In this document: one piece after another, positions 1 through 8,643 of the stretch
Numbering within the stretch: the first letter of the stretch is position 1
Layout: each line of letters starts with the position of its first letter
From: Gelidibacter mesophilus DSM 14095
GTDB taxonomy: Bacteria > Bacteroidota > Bacteroidia > Flavobacteriales > Flavobacteriaceae
Length of the DNA stretch: 64,000 nucleotides
Direction: 5' to 3'
Assembly (NCBI RefSeq): GCF_000423005.1
Contig: NZ_KE383968.1
Location: forward strand, 329,482 to 393,481
The notes under the pieces: model-generated
The model's input: only the letters and a program-made list of their open reading frames with translations
What the model was told of the DNA's origin: nothing
Database searches by the model: none
Program-made: the position numbers and the translations under genes

Positions 1-639
1 TATTCGGGCCTGTTCATTAGTTATCTTAAATCGGTAGGCTTATGGAATGAGGATGAGAAAATTTATACGCTTGGGCAACCAAGTCGTATTCTATCGGTTA
101 AAGATGTCCAAACATCCGTCATTCAAGAGCGCTTCATATCTGTGGCCAAAGAAAGCCATGATTTACGTATTGTAACCAATGCTGGGTATTTGTGGGACAC
201 AGAACAAGAAGCCGCCATTGAAAAAGGAAATTTAGTGCACCTGATCATGTCGAAAATTGAAACTGCCAAGGATATCGATTATGTTTTTGAAGAGCTTGAA
301 AACAAAGGGAACCTCAATGCTCAACAAAGCTTGGAACTCAAACCCATGATTGGACAGATAGTCAATCATGAGCAGTTAAAAAAATTTTTCAGATCTGAAC
401 TTTCTGTTTATAACGAAAGAGACATCTTAGCTGCTGGAGGTCTGATTTCTAGACCAGATCGGATTGTGGTAAATGATAAGTTAGAAGCCGTTATTATAGA
501 TTATAAAACAGGTGCAGAACGTCCTGCACATCAAAATCAGATTAAGGAATATCAAATTATTCTTGAAGAGATGGGCTTTAAGGTGATAAAAAAAATACTT
601 ATCTACATAAATGAGGACATTCAGATAAAAGAATTTTAA
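1..639 (+). CDS. AddA/RecB-like helicase-nuclease, C-terminal part (partial)
   Basis: The reading frame is open from the first base, so this is the 3' end (212 codons) of a longer gene cut by the window edge. The visible part is a RecB-type PD-(D/E)XK nuclease domain: a GNLVH stretch about 30 residues after the internal Met at 142, then PDRIVV and, some 20 residues on, the catalytic IIDYKTG. In AddAB/RecBCD-type complexes such a domain ends the UvrD-like helicase subunit that resects double-strand breaks. An AddB-like partner lies 2.8 kb downstream (3408-6167), which supports AddA. The helicase motifs are outside the window, so the helicase part is inferred. Confidence 0.8.
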   Translation, partial: YSGLFISYLKSVGLWNEDEKIYTLGQPSRILSVKDVQTSVIQERFISVAKESHDLRIVTNAGYLWDTEQEAAIEKGNLVHLIMSKIETAKDIDYVFEELENKGNLNAQQSLELKPMIGQIVNHEQLKKFFRSELSVYNERDILAAGGLISRPDRIVVNDKLEAVIIDYKTGAERPAHQNQIKEYQIILEEMGFKVIKKILIYINEDIQIKEF

Positions 640-644
640 CTTTG
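637..644 (+). promoter_or_regulatory. Bacteroidota -7 box for kbl
   Basis: TAACTTTG matches TANNTTTG exactly and overlaps the stop codon of the preceding gene. Transcription would start near 650, which fits the ATG at 663 much better than the in-frame TTG at 657. No clear -33 TTTG is seen. Confidence 0.5.
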
Positions 645-662
645 TAAAAAACCATATTGATT

Positions 663-1856
663 ATGTACGGCAAAATACAACAACACTTACAAAAAGAACT
701 CGAAGACATTAAAGAAGCAGGTCTTTATAAAGAGGAGCGCATTATCACTTCACCTCAGGGTGCAGAAATAACCCTGAGCACGGGAGAAACTGTTCTGAAT
801 TTTTGTGCCAATAACTATTTAGGTCTTTCTTCTCATCCTGAAGTGGTGCAGGCTGCTAAAGACGCATTGGACAGCCATGGTTTTGGCATGTCTTCAGTGC
901 GTTTTATTTGTGGCACTCAAGACATCCACAAAACATTAGAACAAAAAATTGCAGAATTCTACGGCACAGAAGATACTATACTCTATGCAGCAGCCTTTGA
1001 TGCTAACGGTGGGGTATTTGAGCCTTTACTGGATGCTGATGATGCCATTATATCAGATTCCTTAAACCACGCTTCCATTATTGATGGCGTTCGTTTATGC
1101 AAGGCTGCCCGTTATCGCTATCAAAACAGCGACATGGAAGATCTTGAGAACCAACTTATTGCAGCAAATGAGAACGGCGCCCGATTTAAGATTATTGTAA
1201 CCGACGGGGTCTTTTCAATGGATGGCTTGGTAGCGCCCTTAGATAAAATTTGTGATTTGGCAGATAAATATGATGCCATGGTGATGATAGACGAATGTCA
1301 CGCTACTGGTTTTATTGGCGAAACAGGTCGTGGTACCCTAGAAGAAAAGGGTGTTATGGACCGCATAGATATTATTACTGGTACACTTGGGAAAGCTATG
1401 GGCGGCGCCATGGGCGGCTATACCACCGGAAAAAAGGAAATCATTCAAATGCTTCGTCAACGTTCAAGACCTTACTTGTTTTCTAATTCGCTCGCTCCTG
1501 CATTGGTTGGTGCCTCTATTAAAGTCTTTGAAATGCTTTCCAATGACACTACCTTAAGAGATAAGTTAGAAGAAAACACCAAATATTTTAAAGAAGGCAT
1601 GCAAAATGCTGGTTTTGATATTATAAATGGTGATTCAGCTATTGTTCCTGTTATGTTATATGATGCAAAACTGTCTCAAAACATGGCAAATATGCTTCTC
1701 GAGGAAGGAATTTATGTGATTGGTTTCTTTTTTCCGGTGGTTCCTAAAGATAAAGCCAGAATTAGAGTTCAACTATCGGCTGCACATACCAAAGAGCACT
1801 TGGACAAAGCCATTGCAGCTTTCATTAAAGTTGGAAAATCATTGAATATTATTTAA
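663..1856 (+). CDS. kbl: glycine C-acetyltransferase (2-amino-3-ketobutyrate CoA ligase)
   Basis: This PLP enzyme of the alpha-oxoamine synthase family cleaves 2-amino-3-ketobutyrate with CoA to glycine and acetyl-CoA, the second step of threonine degradation through threonine dehydrogenase. It is 397 residues, the usual length. Family landmarks are [10 protein letters not shown] near residue 43, [16 protein letters not shown] near 75, the TDGVFSMDG block near 180, and GTLGKAMGG with Lys244 as the PLP Schiff-base lysine. I start it at the ATG at 663: an in-frame TTG six bases upstream is possible, but the -7 box would leave it almost no leader. No threonine dehydrogenase gene is adjacent. Confidence 0.95.
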   Translation: MYGKIQQHLQKELEDIKEAGLYKEERIITSPQGAEITLSTGETVLNFCANNYLGLSSHPEVVQAAKDALDSHGFGMSSVRFICGTQDIHKTLEQKIAEFYGTEDTILYAAAFDANGGVFEPLLDADDAIISDSLNHASIIDGVRLCKAARYRYQNSDMEDLENQLIAANENGARFKIIVTDGVFSMDGLVAPLDKICDLADKYDAMVMIDECHATGFIGETGRGTLEEKGVMDRIDIITGTLGKAMGGAMGGYTTGKKEIIQMLRQRSRPYLFSNSLAPALVGASIKVFEMLSNDTTLRDKLEENTKYFKEGMQNAGFDIINGDSAIVPVMLYDAKLSQNMANMLLEEGIYVIGFFFPVVPKDKARIRVQLSAAHTKEHLDKAIAAFIKVGKSLNII

Positions 1857-1913
1857 AATTAGTCCAAACACTACTATTTTAAGGCAATTATCCAATATTT
1901 TTATATATTTGTC

Positions 1914-1944
1914 TTTGTTAATAAAGTATAACAACTTACTTTTG
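1914..1944 (+). promoter_or_regulatory. complete Bacteroidota promoter (-33 and -7) of the OmpA gene
   Basis: TTTG at 1914-1917 is followed by a 19-base spacer and TACTTTTG at 1937-1944, an exact TTTG-N19-TANNTTTG arrangement. The start codon is 37 bases downstream of the -7 box. It is the best-formed promoter in the window, as expected for an abundant outer-membrane protein. Confidence 0.75.
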
Positions 1945-1980
1945 TTCACAATTAACACTTAAAAATTAAATTATTAGAAT

Positions 1981-3339
1981 ATGAAAAATCTTAGCAGATT
2001 ATTTTTCGCTATGTTGCTTCTATTGAGCTTTAGCAACGCCAACGCGCAGGACGAAAACAACCCTTGGGCAATTGGGGTTGGCGTAAATGCAGTTGACTTT
2101 TACCCAACGGGTGAAGACGGACAAGGTACAATTTTTGATGAATATTTCAATTATTCAGATCACTACAACGTCTTGCCTTCATTATCTTCAATATCTGTTT
2201 CTAGATATTTATCAAGCGGGTTCTCGATAACCGCAGCTGGTACTATCAATGAAATCGATAAAATCGGAGACTCATCAGCTGATGATTTATCTTACTATGC
2301 TTTAGATGGTACAGTAAAATATAGCTTCGGCCCTCTAATGAACTCAAAAGTATTTGAGCCTTACCTAGGAGTAGGTGGTGGTTACACTTGGGTTGATGAT
2401 ATTGGAGCTGGAACAATAAATGGAACCCTTGGTTTCAACTTATGGTTCTCTGATAATATTGGTATGACTTTCCAATCTTCTTACAAACATGCGTTTGAAG
2501 ATTACTTAGCTACACATTTCCAACACACTGTTGGTTTAGCGCTTAAATTTGGTGGAAAAGACACTGATGGCGATGGTATTTATGACAAAGATGATGCTTG
2601 TCCAGACGTTCCTGGTTTACCAGAATTCAATGGTTGTCCAGATTCAGATGGTGACGGTATCGAAGATTCTAAAGATGATTGTCCTAACGAAGCCGGTTTA
2701 GCTGAGTTCAACGGTTGTCCTGATACTGACGGCGATGGTGTTCCAGATAATAAAGATGACTGTCCTACAGTTGCTGGTTTAAAAGCATTGAACGGTTGTC
2801 CAGATGCTGATGGTGACGGTGTTGCTGATCATTTAGATGAGTGTCCTAACGAAGCTGGTCCTGCCGCTAACAAAGGATGTCCTTGGCCAGATACTGACGG
2901 AGACGGTGTATTAGACAAAGATGATAAATGTCCTAATGAGGCTGGTACTGTTGCAAACAACGGTTGTCCTGAAATTAAGCCAACTCCTGCTGTAATGAAA
3001 ACTTTGAATGACTATGCTAGAACAATCTTGTTTGACACTGGTAAATCAAGTATCAAAGGTCAGTCTAAAGTTGTAATGGAAAATATTACTGCAATATTAA
3101 AAGAGTATCCTAAAGCGAACTTCTCAATTGATGGATATACTGATACTGTAGGTAACGAAAGATCTAACCAACTTTTATCTGAAAGAAGAGCTAATTCTGT
3201 AATGGATTACTTAGTATCAAACGGTATTGCTGCTGAAAGATTATCAGCTAGAGGATTTGGTGAAGCTAATCCAATCGACTCTAACAAAACTGCTTCTGGT
3301 AGAGCTAATAACAGACGTGTTGAAGTAGTACTTCAATAA
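1981..3339 (+). CDS. OmpA-family outer-membrane protein with thrombospondin type 3 repeats
   Basis: The protein has 452 residues. A Sec signal peptide (residues 1-22, ending NANA) leads to a predicted eight-strand beta-barrel to about 190. Then come about six calcium-binding thrombospondin type 3 repeats (DTDGDGI...DDACPDVPG type, about 193-330), each with a DxDGDG loop and a Cys. The end is an OmpA C-terminal domain ([10 protein letters not shown] near 350, [20 protein letters not shown], and a closing NRRVEVVL) that binds peptidoglycan. It should tether the outer membrane to the wall with a Ca2+-stiffened periplasmic spacer. It has its own strong promoter and a strong terminator, so it is monocistronic and probably highly expressed. 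Confidence 0.92.
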   Translation: MKNLSRLFFAMLLLLSFSNANAQDENNPWAIGVGVNAVDFYPTGEDGQGTIFDEYFNYSDHYNVLPSLSSISVSRYLSSGFSITAAGTINEIDKIGDSSADDLSYYALDGTVKYSFGPLMNSKVFEPYLGVGGGYTWVDDIGAGTINGTLGFNLWFSDNIGMTFQSSYKHAFEDYLATHFQHTVGLALKFGGKDTDGDGIYDKDDACPDVPGLPEFNGCPDSDGDGIEDSKDDCPNEAGLAEFNGCPDTDGDGVPDNKDDCPTVAGLKALNGCPDADGDGVADHLDECPNEAGPAANKGCPWPDTDGDGVLDKDDKCPNEAGTVANNGCPEIKPTPAVMKTLNDYARTILFDTGKSSIKGQSKVVMENITAILKEYPKANFSIDGYTDTVGNERSNQLLSERRANSVMDYLVSNGIAAERLSARGFGEANPIDSNKTASGRANNRRVEVVLQ

Positions 3340-3369
3340 GATCAGTTAACAAAAATAATTAAGTACTTA

Positions 3370-3400
3370 AACGCTCCGAATATCGGAGCGTTTTTTATTT
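3370..3400 (+). terminator. rho-independent terminator of the OmpA gene
   Basis: A perfect 10-bp stem (3370-3379 with 3383-3392), loop ATA, is followed by a T-rich tail. It ends only about 8-15 bases before the start codon of the AddB-like gene at 3408. Confidence 0.9.
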
Positions 3401-3407
3401 TTATACA

Positions 3408-6167
3408 ATGAGAAGTTTTTTAAGAGAAGTTATAGAAGACATACAAAAGGAAGGCCTAAATATTTGCAAACTTACTTTTATTCTACCCAGTAAAAGAGCT
3501 GGTACATTTTTAAGAGATATACTTTCAAATACCACTAAACAAACCATCTTCGCTCCAAAAATCGTAGCGATTGAAGAGTTTGTTGAGGGCCTCTCTGATC
3601 TCAATTATGCCACAAATACTGAACTTATTTTTGAATTTTATAAAGTTTACAAAAATATCACCCCTGAACCTCAATTGGAATCATTTGATCAGTTTTCAAA
3701 ATGGGGACAACTTTTGTTACAAGATTTTAACGAAATAGACCGGTACCTGATAGATCCGGATCATATTTTTGATTATTTAAAATCAATTAAGGAAATTAAT
3801 CATTGGTCGCTGGCAGAAGAGCAAACACCTTATATTAAGAATTATTTAGCCTTCTGGAACCGAATTAAAATCTATTATAAAAGTTTTAAAGAAGAGTTAA
3901 TACTCAATAAAAGAGGGTATCAAGGATTAGTTTATCGTGAAGCAGTCAAGGAAGTCACCTCCTATATGAATTCAAATCCTGATACAAAACATATTTTTAT
4001 TGGATTCAATGCCCTAAACAATGCAGAAGAACGCATCATTCAAGAATTATTGCAACAGGGTTTAGCAGAAATCTATTGGGATATTGACCGTACCTTTCTA
4101 AATAATCCCATTCATGATGCCGGCCTATTTATAAGACAGCATATGAAGGACTGGCACTACTTCAAACAAAATAAACTTAAATGGATTGCTGAAAATTATA
4201 GTACTCAAAAGAACATTCATACAGTAGCGATTCCAAAGAACATAGGTCAAGTAAAATATATTGGAGAACTATTGGACACCTTAGCAATAGCCGATTTAAA
4301 AAAAACGGCGGTTGTTTTAGGTGATGAAACCCTTTTAATGCCGTTATTGAATTCCATTCCCAATAAAATTGAAGCCATCAATATTACCATGGGACTTCCA
4401 CTTAAATCGGTACCCCTTACCTCTTTATTTGATTTATTATTCAAGATTCAGAAAAACCATACCAATACGATTTATTACAAAGATGTCGTTTCCATTTTAT
4501 CGCATTCCTTTATACAATCTGTCATAACAGATAACAACGTTAATGTCAGCAATGAGATCATAAATTATATACAGAGCAACAATATTGTGACGCTTTCTGT
4601 AGAAAAACTGATAAGTTTGGCACCATCAAAAGAGGACTTTATTGCGTTACTATTTCAGTCTTGGCAGAATAATCCTGAGAAAGCATTTGAAAACTGTTCT
4701 CAACTCATCTTAACGCTTAAAAGACACCTCGATTCAGAGAAGTCAAAAAATCTTTTAGCATTGGAATATCTCTATAGATTTAATCAGATCTTTAATGAAC
4801 TTCAGCGCTACAACACTAAGTATAAACTCATCAACAACAGTACAACCCTCTACTCGCTTTACAAAGAGCTATTGAGTAGCGAAACTTTAGATTTTCAAGG
4901 AGAACCGCTACAGGGGCTCCAAATAATGGGCATGTTGGAATCTCGTGTTCTGGACTTCGAAACAGTCATTATATCCTCAGTTAATGAAGGGATCTTACCG
5001 GCAGGAAAAAGTACAAATTCCTTTATTCCCTTTGATGTAAAACTTGAAAATGGACTACCCACTTTTAAGGAAAAGGATGCAGTATACACCTATCATTTTT
5101 ATAGACTGCTACAACGTGCAAAAAATGTTTACATTATTTATAACACCGAGGCAGATGTCTTAAATGGTGGCGAAAAAAGCAGATTTATTACGCAACTTCA
5201 AATTGAAAATATCCATAAGATAAAACATAGTATGGTGGCTCCAAGAGTAGAAGTAGCCCAAAAACAACTTAAAGTTATTAAAAAATCAGCTGCTACTATG
5301 ACACGATTGCAGCAAATTGCCAATTCGGGATTTTCACCATCGTCATTAACCAATTATATTAGAAATCCGTTAGACTTTTACTATCAGAGCGTTTTAAAAA
5401 TTCAGAGTTTTGAAGATGTTGAGGAAACCGTTGCAGCAAATACCTTAGGAAGCGTTATACACCAAACTTTAGAAGATTTCTACACCCCATATAAAGGAAC
5501 GTCGCTGACCGAGGCTCATCTATTACAAATGAAAACCCTTATAAATCAAAGCGTTACCATTCACTTCAAATCGTTTTATAAAGAAGGTGATATGACCAAG
5601 GGTAAAAATCTGATCATTCTAGAGGTAGCAAAACGTTATGTCTCAAATTTCATTAACAAAGAGATCGAAACATTGAAAGCTGGGCATCGGATTAAAATCA
5701 TTGATCTAGAAATGGAACTCAACATTCAGCTCCATATTCCAGAATTAGATTTTCAGGTCAATTTAAGAGGCACTGTGGACAGAATTGACGAATTGGACGG
5801 CACACTTAGGATCATTGATTATAAGACGGGAAAAGTCAACCAAGGACAGGTAGAAGTTGTAGATTGGGAGGACATCACCTTAGATTATAATAAATACAGC
5901 AAAAGTTTTCAAGTTTTAGCCTACACCTATATGCTAAACGAAACAAAAAAATTCAGTCAGCCCATTGAGGCTGGAATTATTTCTTTCAAGAATCTTCAAG
6001 GCGACTACTTTTTAAAATTTGCTAAAAAACAAGCGGCAAGAAGTAGAGACAGAGATCACAGCATATCAGCAGAGACTTTGGAGGCATTTTATATGGAACT
6101 TAAAAAATTGATTTTAGAAATCTGCAATCCAGACATTGATTTTATTGAAAAAGACGTAAATCATTAA
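3408..6167 (+). CDS. AddB-like PD-(D/E)XK nuclease family protein
   Basis: This 919-residue protein is the likely partner of the AddA-like protein at the left edge; together they would unwind and degrade DNA ends in recombinational repair. The N-terminus carries the degenerate helicase-like fold of AddB proteins (LTFILPSKRAGTFL near residue 22, the position of the P-loop, here without a classical GKT). The C-terminal third is a RecB-type nuclease: LGSVIHQTLEDFY, then RGTVDRIDELDG and IIDYKTGK near residue 804 with the metal and catalytic D and K. The start matches the conserved family N-terminus although it lies just behind the OmpA terminator. The family is divergent in Bacteroidota, so the AddB role is inferred from domain and context. 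Confidence 0.82.
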   Translation: MRSFLREVIEDIQKEGLNICKLTFILPSKRAGTFLRDILSNTTKQTIFAPKIVAIEEFVEGLSDLNYATNTELIFEFYKVYKNITPEPQLESFDQFSKWGQLLLQDFNEIDRYLIDPDHIFDYLKSIKEINHWSLAEEQTPYIKNYLAFWNRIKIYYKSFKEELILNKRGYQGLVYREAVKEVTSYMNSNPDTKHIFIGFNALNNAEERIIQELLQQGLAEIYWDIDRTFLNNPIHDAGLFIRQHMKDWHYFKQNKLKWIAENYSTQKNIHTVAIPKNIGQVKYIGELLDTLAIADLKKTAVVLGDETLLMPLLNSIPNKIEAINITMGLPLKSVPLTSLFDLLFKIQKNHTNTIYYKDVVSILSHSFIQSVITDNNVNVSNEIINYIQSNNIVTLSVEKLISLAPSKEDFIALLFQSWQNNPEKAFENCSQLILTLKRHLDSEKSKNLLALEYLYRFNQIFNELQRYNTKYKLINNSTTLYSLYKELLSSETLDFQGEPLQGLQIMGMLESRVLDFETVIISSVNEGILPAGKSTNSFIPFDVKLENGLPTFKEKDAVYTYHFYRLLQRAKNVYIIYNTEADVLNGGEKSRFITQLQIENIHKIKHSMVAPRVEVAQKQLKVIKKSAATMTRLQQIANSGFSPSSLTNYIRNPLDFYYQSVLKIQSFEDVEETVAANTLGSVIHQTLEDFYTPYKGTSLTEAHLLQMKTLINQSVTIHFKSFYKEGDMTKGKNLIILEVAKRYVSNFINKEIETLKAGHRIKIIDLEMELNIQLHIPELDFQVNLRGTVDRIDELDGTLRIIDYKTGKVNQGQVEVVDWEDITLDYNKYSKSFQVLAYTYMLNETKKFSQPIEAGIISFKNLQGDYFLKFAKKQAARSRDRDHSISAETLEAFYMELKKLILEICNPDIDFIEKDVNH

Positions 6168-6206
6168 GCATTCTAAAGGAAAACAACCCGAAGAACTCAT
6201 TAAAGC

Positions 6207-6235
6207 AAAAAAGCAATGCTTTCGCATTGCTTTTT
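6207..6235 (+). terminator. bidirectional terminator between the AddB-like gene and tRNA-Ala
   Basis: The stem AAGCAATGC (6211-6219) / GCATTGC plus T-run (6224-6235) has loop TTTC and is flanked by an A-run on the left and a T-run on the right. It can therefore terminate the AddB-like gene (+) and the tRNA (-). Confidence 0.8.
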
Positions 6236-6238
6236 CTG

Positions 6239-6312
6239 TGGAGAAGATCGGGCTCGAACCGACGACCTCTTGGCTGCCAGCCAAGCGCTCTAGCCAACTG
6301 AGCTACATCCCC
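6239..6312 (-). tRNA. tRNA-Ala (anticodon GGC)
   Basis: Read on the minus strand, the 74-nt gene folds as a cloverleaf: acceptor GGGGATG/CTTCTCC with discriminator A, D-arm GCTC...GAGC, anticodon stem CTTGG/CCAAG around loop CTGGCAG (anticodon GGC), and T-arm GTCGG-TTCGAGC-CCGAT. The G3-U70 wobble that defines alanine tRNAs is present. The acceptor stem has a U6-U67 mismatch. CCA is not encoded. Confidence 0.97.
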
Positions 6313-6512
6313 AAATTAATTTCATGGCATTTCTGAACAACGGCAAACTTAAAAAATAATTTTCTTTTTAAGCGTCTTTTCTTATACTATATTTTTAAGC
6401 GAAAAATATTCCTAATCCAACCTGCTGAAACAAAAACAAAGTGATAAATAATTTGTTTCAACATAATAACTGATCCTCGCACGGAAATAAGCTCCATTTC
6501 TCATTTAAACAC

Positions 6513-6520
6513 TAAATTTG
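6513..6520 (+). promoter_or_regulatory. Bacteroidota -7 box for the GNAT gene
   Basis: TAAATTTG is an exact TANNTTTG match 17 bases upstream of the start codon at 6538. No clear -33 element is seen. Confidence 0.45.
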
Positions 6521-6537
6521 CCCAAAAAGGATTATTA

Positions 6538-7038
6538 ATGATTCGAAAAGCAACATCTTCAGATATTCAGTCCATTTTATCATTGACTAAAGCCTGTGCC
6601 AGGTCTATGATAAGCAATGGCATTTACCAATGGAATGAACATTACCCTAACGCAACAGCCTTTGAAAAAGATATTGATAGAGATGAATTATATGTACTAA
6701 CCAATGAAAACACCATCGTTGGCACCATTGTCATTTCTACCTTTATGGATGACGAGTACCTCCCTATAAAATGGCTGACTCCAAATGATAAAAATCTTTA
6801 CATCCACCGTTTGGCAGTACATCCTGACTACCAAGGTCTAGGTTACGCACAAAAGATGATGGATTTTGCAGAAGATTATGGAAAGACCAATGGCTATGAC
6901 TCCATAAGATTGGACACCTTCTCAAAAAATGAAAGAAACCAGAAATTTTATGAAGTACGCGGTTATAAACGTTTAGGGTCTATTTATTTCTCTAAACAAA
7001 GTGAACATCCATTTTATTGTTTTGAACTGCTTCTATAA
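6538..7038 (+). CDS. GNAT family N-acetyltransferase
   Basis: This is a 166-residue single-domain GNAT protein. The acetyl-CoA-binding motif A region reads LYIHRLAVHPDYQGLGYAQKMM (about residues 96-117), with the Q/R-x-x-G-x-G/A pyrophosphate loop as QGLGYA. An earlier beta-strand carries NTIVGTIVIS, and the end (NQKFYEVRGYKRLG) matches the usual motif B. It transfers an acetyl group from acetyl-CoA to an amine, but the substrate cannot be told from sequence. It is a single gene with its own -7 box, and its neighbours give no functional hint. Confidence 0.85.
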   Translation: MIRKATSSDIQSILSLTKACARSMISNGIYQWNEHYPNATAFEKDIDRDELYVLTNENTIVGTIVISTFMDDEYLPIKWLTPNDKNLYIHRLAVHPDYQGLGYAQKMMDFAEDYGKTNGYDSIRLDTFSKNERNQKFYEVRGYKRLGSIYFSKQSEHPFYCFELLL

Positions 7039-7115
7039 GATTTTCAATGATGGTGGTAAGACTCCATTTTATCGTAAAATTAAGACACGTCTTTTTTCAA
7101 ATTGAACAAAACAAG

Positions 7116-7123
7116 TAACTTTG
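7116..7123 (+). promoter_or_regulatory. Bacteroidota -7 box for the 32-aa membrane protein
   Basis: TAACTTTG is an exact TANNTTTG match 25 bases upstream of the ATG at 7149. A T-rich run at 7092-7097 sits about where the -33 element would be. Confidence 0.45.
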
Positions 7124-7148
7124 ACAACAATTATTCTAATATAGAATT

Positions 7149-7247
7149 ATGGAAATCCTCGAATTTTTAAGCGGCAACGGCCTTTTTTTAGTTTTGGCCA
7201 TAGTATTGGTCGTCATTTATATCTACAACCGAAGAAAAAACAAGTAG
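7149..7247 (+). CDS. small single-pass membrane protein (32 aa)
   Basis: A short reading frame begins MEILEFLSGNGLFLVLAIV and continues as a hydrophobic helix that ends in a basic tail rich in Arg and Lys (NRRKNK). This gives one membrane-spanning segment of about 19 residues with a short N-terminal amphipathic part, probably N-out/C-in by the positive-inside rule. An exact -7 box lies 25 bases upstream, and the stop codon falls one base before the convergent oxygenase gene ends, so the frame fills its gap precisely. I do not recognise a family and assign no function. Confidence 0.5.
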   Translation: MEILEFLSGNGLFLVLAIVLVVIYIYNRRKNK

Positions 7248-7248
7248 C

Positions 7249-7890
7249 TTATCGGGTTTTAAGCCAACCTGTAATGCTCAATCGTTGAGTATGGACAGGC
7301 TTAACTTCATGCTCAAGAATCTGGCTTTCGAAAATCACCACTCGACCGGGAAAGGGATAGATCACTTTTTCCACTTCCCTGCCATTGTCATCTAAATATA
7401 GCACCAATTCACCACCATTTTCTGGTAACCAACCGTCTTCATTCAAATAAATAACAAAAGACAATTTACGGCGGTCATCATTCTGAAAAGTGTCTAAATG
7501 TCGTTTATAGTAAGTCGCTTTTGGATATAACGCGTAGTGAAACTCTTTGTGAAGAATGCCTAAGAAGCAAGTTCTATTGAGATAGGACACTAAATTATTG
7601 ATTTTCTCAAAAAACATGCTTTCTGCAGCATTGGCAGTCGATTCGTCAATCCATAAAATAACATCGCCTCTAATTGATTTTACGATGATTTCATTTATTC
7701 TATTCCCAATTGCAGCTTTCTTAAAAGCATCTTCTTCATGTTTTTCAATTAAAGATTGCCTTAAGATCTGGACCTCATGTGGCGAAAAAAAATCTTCAAC
7801 AATAGCGTATTTTTGAACCAAGATATTCTCAATAATGCGCTCGTAGATAGGATCTTCAACAAAAGCGAGGTCTTCAAAAATTGGATTCAT
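7249..7890 (-). CDS. 2-oxoglutarate/Fe(II)-dependent dioxygenase (prolyl 4-hydroxylase-like)
   Basis: This 213-residue protein has a complete 2OG-Fe(II) facial triad: HLD at residues 131-133 (His131, Asp133) and distal His194 in ILEHEV, with Arg203 (QRLSITGW) placed to bind the 2-oxoglutarate carboxylate. FVIYLNEDGWLPENGGELVLY between them is the typical jelly-roll core of the P4H/EGL-9 superfamily. It should hydroxylate a protein or small molecule using O2 and 2-oxoglutarate, giving succinate and CO2. Bacterial homologues include ribosomal-protein and EF-Tu hydroxylases, but the target here is unknown. It is divergent from queD and convergent with the 32-residue membrane protein. Confidence 0.88.
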   Translation of the reverse strand: MNPIFEDLAFVEDPIYERIIENILVQKYAIVEDFFSPHEVQILRQSLIEKHEEDAFKKAAIGNRINEIIVKSIRGDVILWIDESTANAAESMFFEKINNLVSYLNRTCFLGILHKEFHYALYPKATYYKRHLDTFQNDDRRKLSFVIYLNEDGWLPENGGELVLYLDDNGREVEKVIYPFPGRVVIFESQILEHEVKPVHTQRLSITGWLKTR

Positions 7891-7943
7891 TAAAAGGAGG
7901 AATTATAAGATTGGATTCAAATAAATTATGACCATTTATCGGT

Positions 7944-7951
7944 CAAATGTA
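7944..7951 (-). promoter_or_regulatory. Bacteroidota -7 box for the 2OG oxygenase gene
   Basis: On the minus strand this reads TACATTTG, an exact TANNTTTG match, 54 bases from the start codon at 7890. It is back to back with the queD -7 box. Confidence 0.45.
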
Positions 7952-7982
7952 ATCTAAAAACAGATTCCTTTTACAAATTGAA

Positions 7983-7990
7983 TATCTTTG
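7983..7990 (+). promoter_or_regulatory. Bacteroidota -7 box for queD
   Basis: TATCTTTG is an exact TANNTTTG match 17 bases before the queD ATG at 8008. Confidence 0.45.
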
Positions 7991-8007
7991 TAACAAATTG
8001 ATGCTAT

Positions 8008-8457
8008 ATGAGCAAAATTCGAATTACAAAACAATTTTCGTTTGAAACTGGACACGCCTTATATGGATATGATGGCAAGTGCAAAAATGTGCACGGACAC
8101 AGCTATAAGTTATCGGTCACGGTTATTGGTACACCAATAAACGATACTTCAAACGTAAAGTACGGGATGGTTATCGATTTTTCAGATTTGAAAACTATCG
8201 TCAAACGTGAAATCGTTGACGTTTTTGATCATGTTACCGTATTCAATAAAAATACACCACACGTTGAATTAGCAAAAGAGCTAAAAAATAGGGGCCACAA
8301 TGTGCTTTTAGTCAACTATCAACCTACCAGTGAAATGATGGTAATCGATTTTGCTGAAAAAATAAATCACTATTTACCAGACAACATTCAACTTCATTCT
8401 TTAAAACTTCAGGAAACTGACACAAGTTTTGCAGAATGGTATGCGAGTGATAATTAG
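8008..8457 (+). CDS. queD: 6-carboxytetrahydropterin synthase (QueD/PTPS family)
   Basis: QueD converts 7,8-dihydroneopterin triphosphate to 6-carboxy-5,6,7,8-tetrahydropterin, the second step of queuosine and 7-deazaguanine synthesis. The 149-residue protein has the family's zinc ligands His16 (FETGHAL), His29 and His31 (NVHGH), and Cys25 as the probable catalytic cysteine in KCKNVHGH. FDHVTVFN near residue 73 supplies the next active-site stretch and LKLQETDTSFAEW near the end binds the pterin with its Glu. No other que genes are adjacent. An animal-type PTPS activity cannot be fully excluded from sequence, but QueD is the normal bacterial role. Confidence 0.88.
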   Translation: MSKIRITKQFSFETGHALYGYDGKCKNVHGHSYKLSVTVIGTPINDTSNVKYGMVIDFSDLKTIVKREIVDVFDHVTVFNKNTPHVELAKELKNRGHNVLLVNYQPTSEMMVIDFAEKINHYLPDNIQLHSLKLQETDTSFAEWYASDN

Positions 8458-8602
8458 AGGGTAGTCTTCAGTCGACAGTCCGCTTTGGGTAACGACGCGA
8501 GCTTTGCTCTTCTTAATATTTTTTTTCGATTTTAGAAAAAAAATTTTTAGTAGATAGATCTCAAAGAGGTCTGTTTTTAAATCAAGAGATTCCGACTTTA
8601 GT

Positions 8603-8629
8603 GTCTGCCGACAGGCAGGAGCAGGAATT
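8603..8629. repeat. dispersed GC-rich repeat, copy 1
   Basis: This 27-base element is GC-rich in an AT-rich spacer and contains the small inverted repeat CTGCC-GACA-GGCAG (8605-8618). A clearly related 28-base copy lies at 28409-28436. The two share GTCTG-CGAC at one end and GCAGGAATT at the other. Confidence 0.6.
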
Positions 8630-8643
8630 TAAATAGTCTTTTA

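Noticed and set aside
657-662. TTG start for kbl at 657
   Set aside because: The -7 box at 637-644 would leave about six bases of leader; the ATG at 663 matches the family N-terminus.
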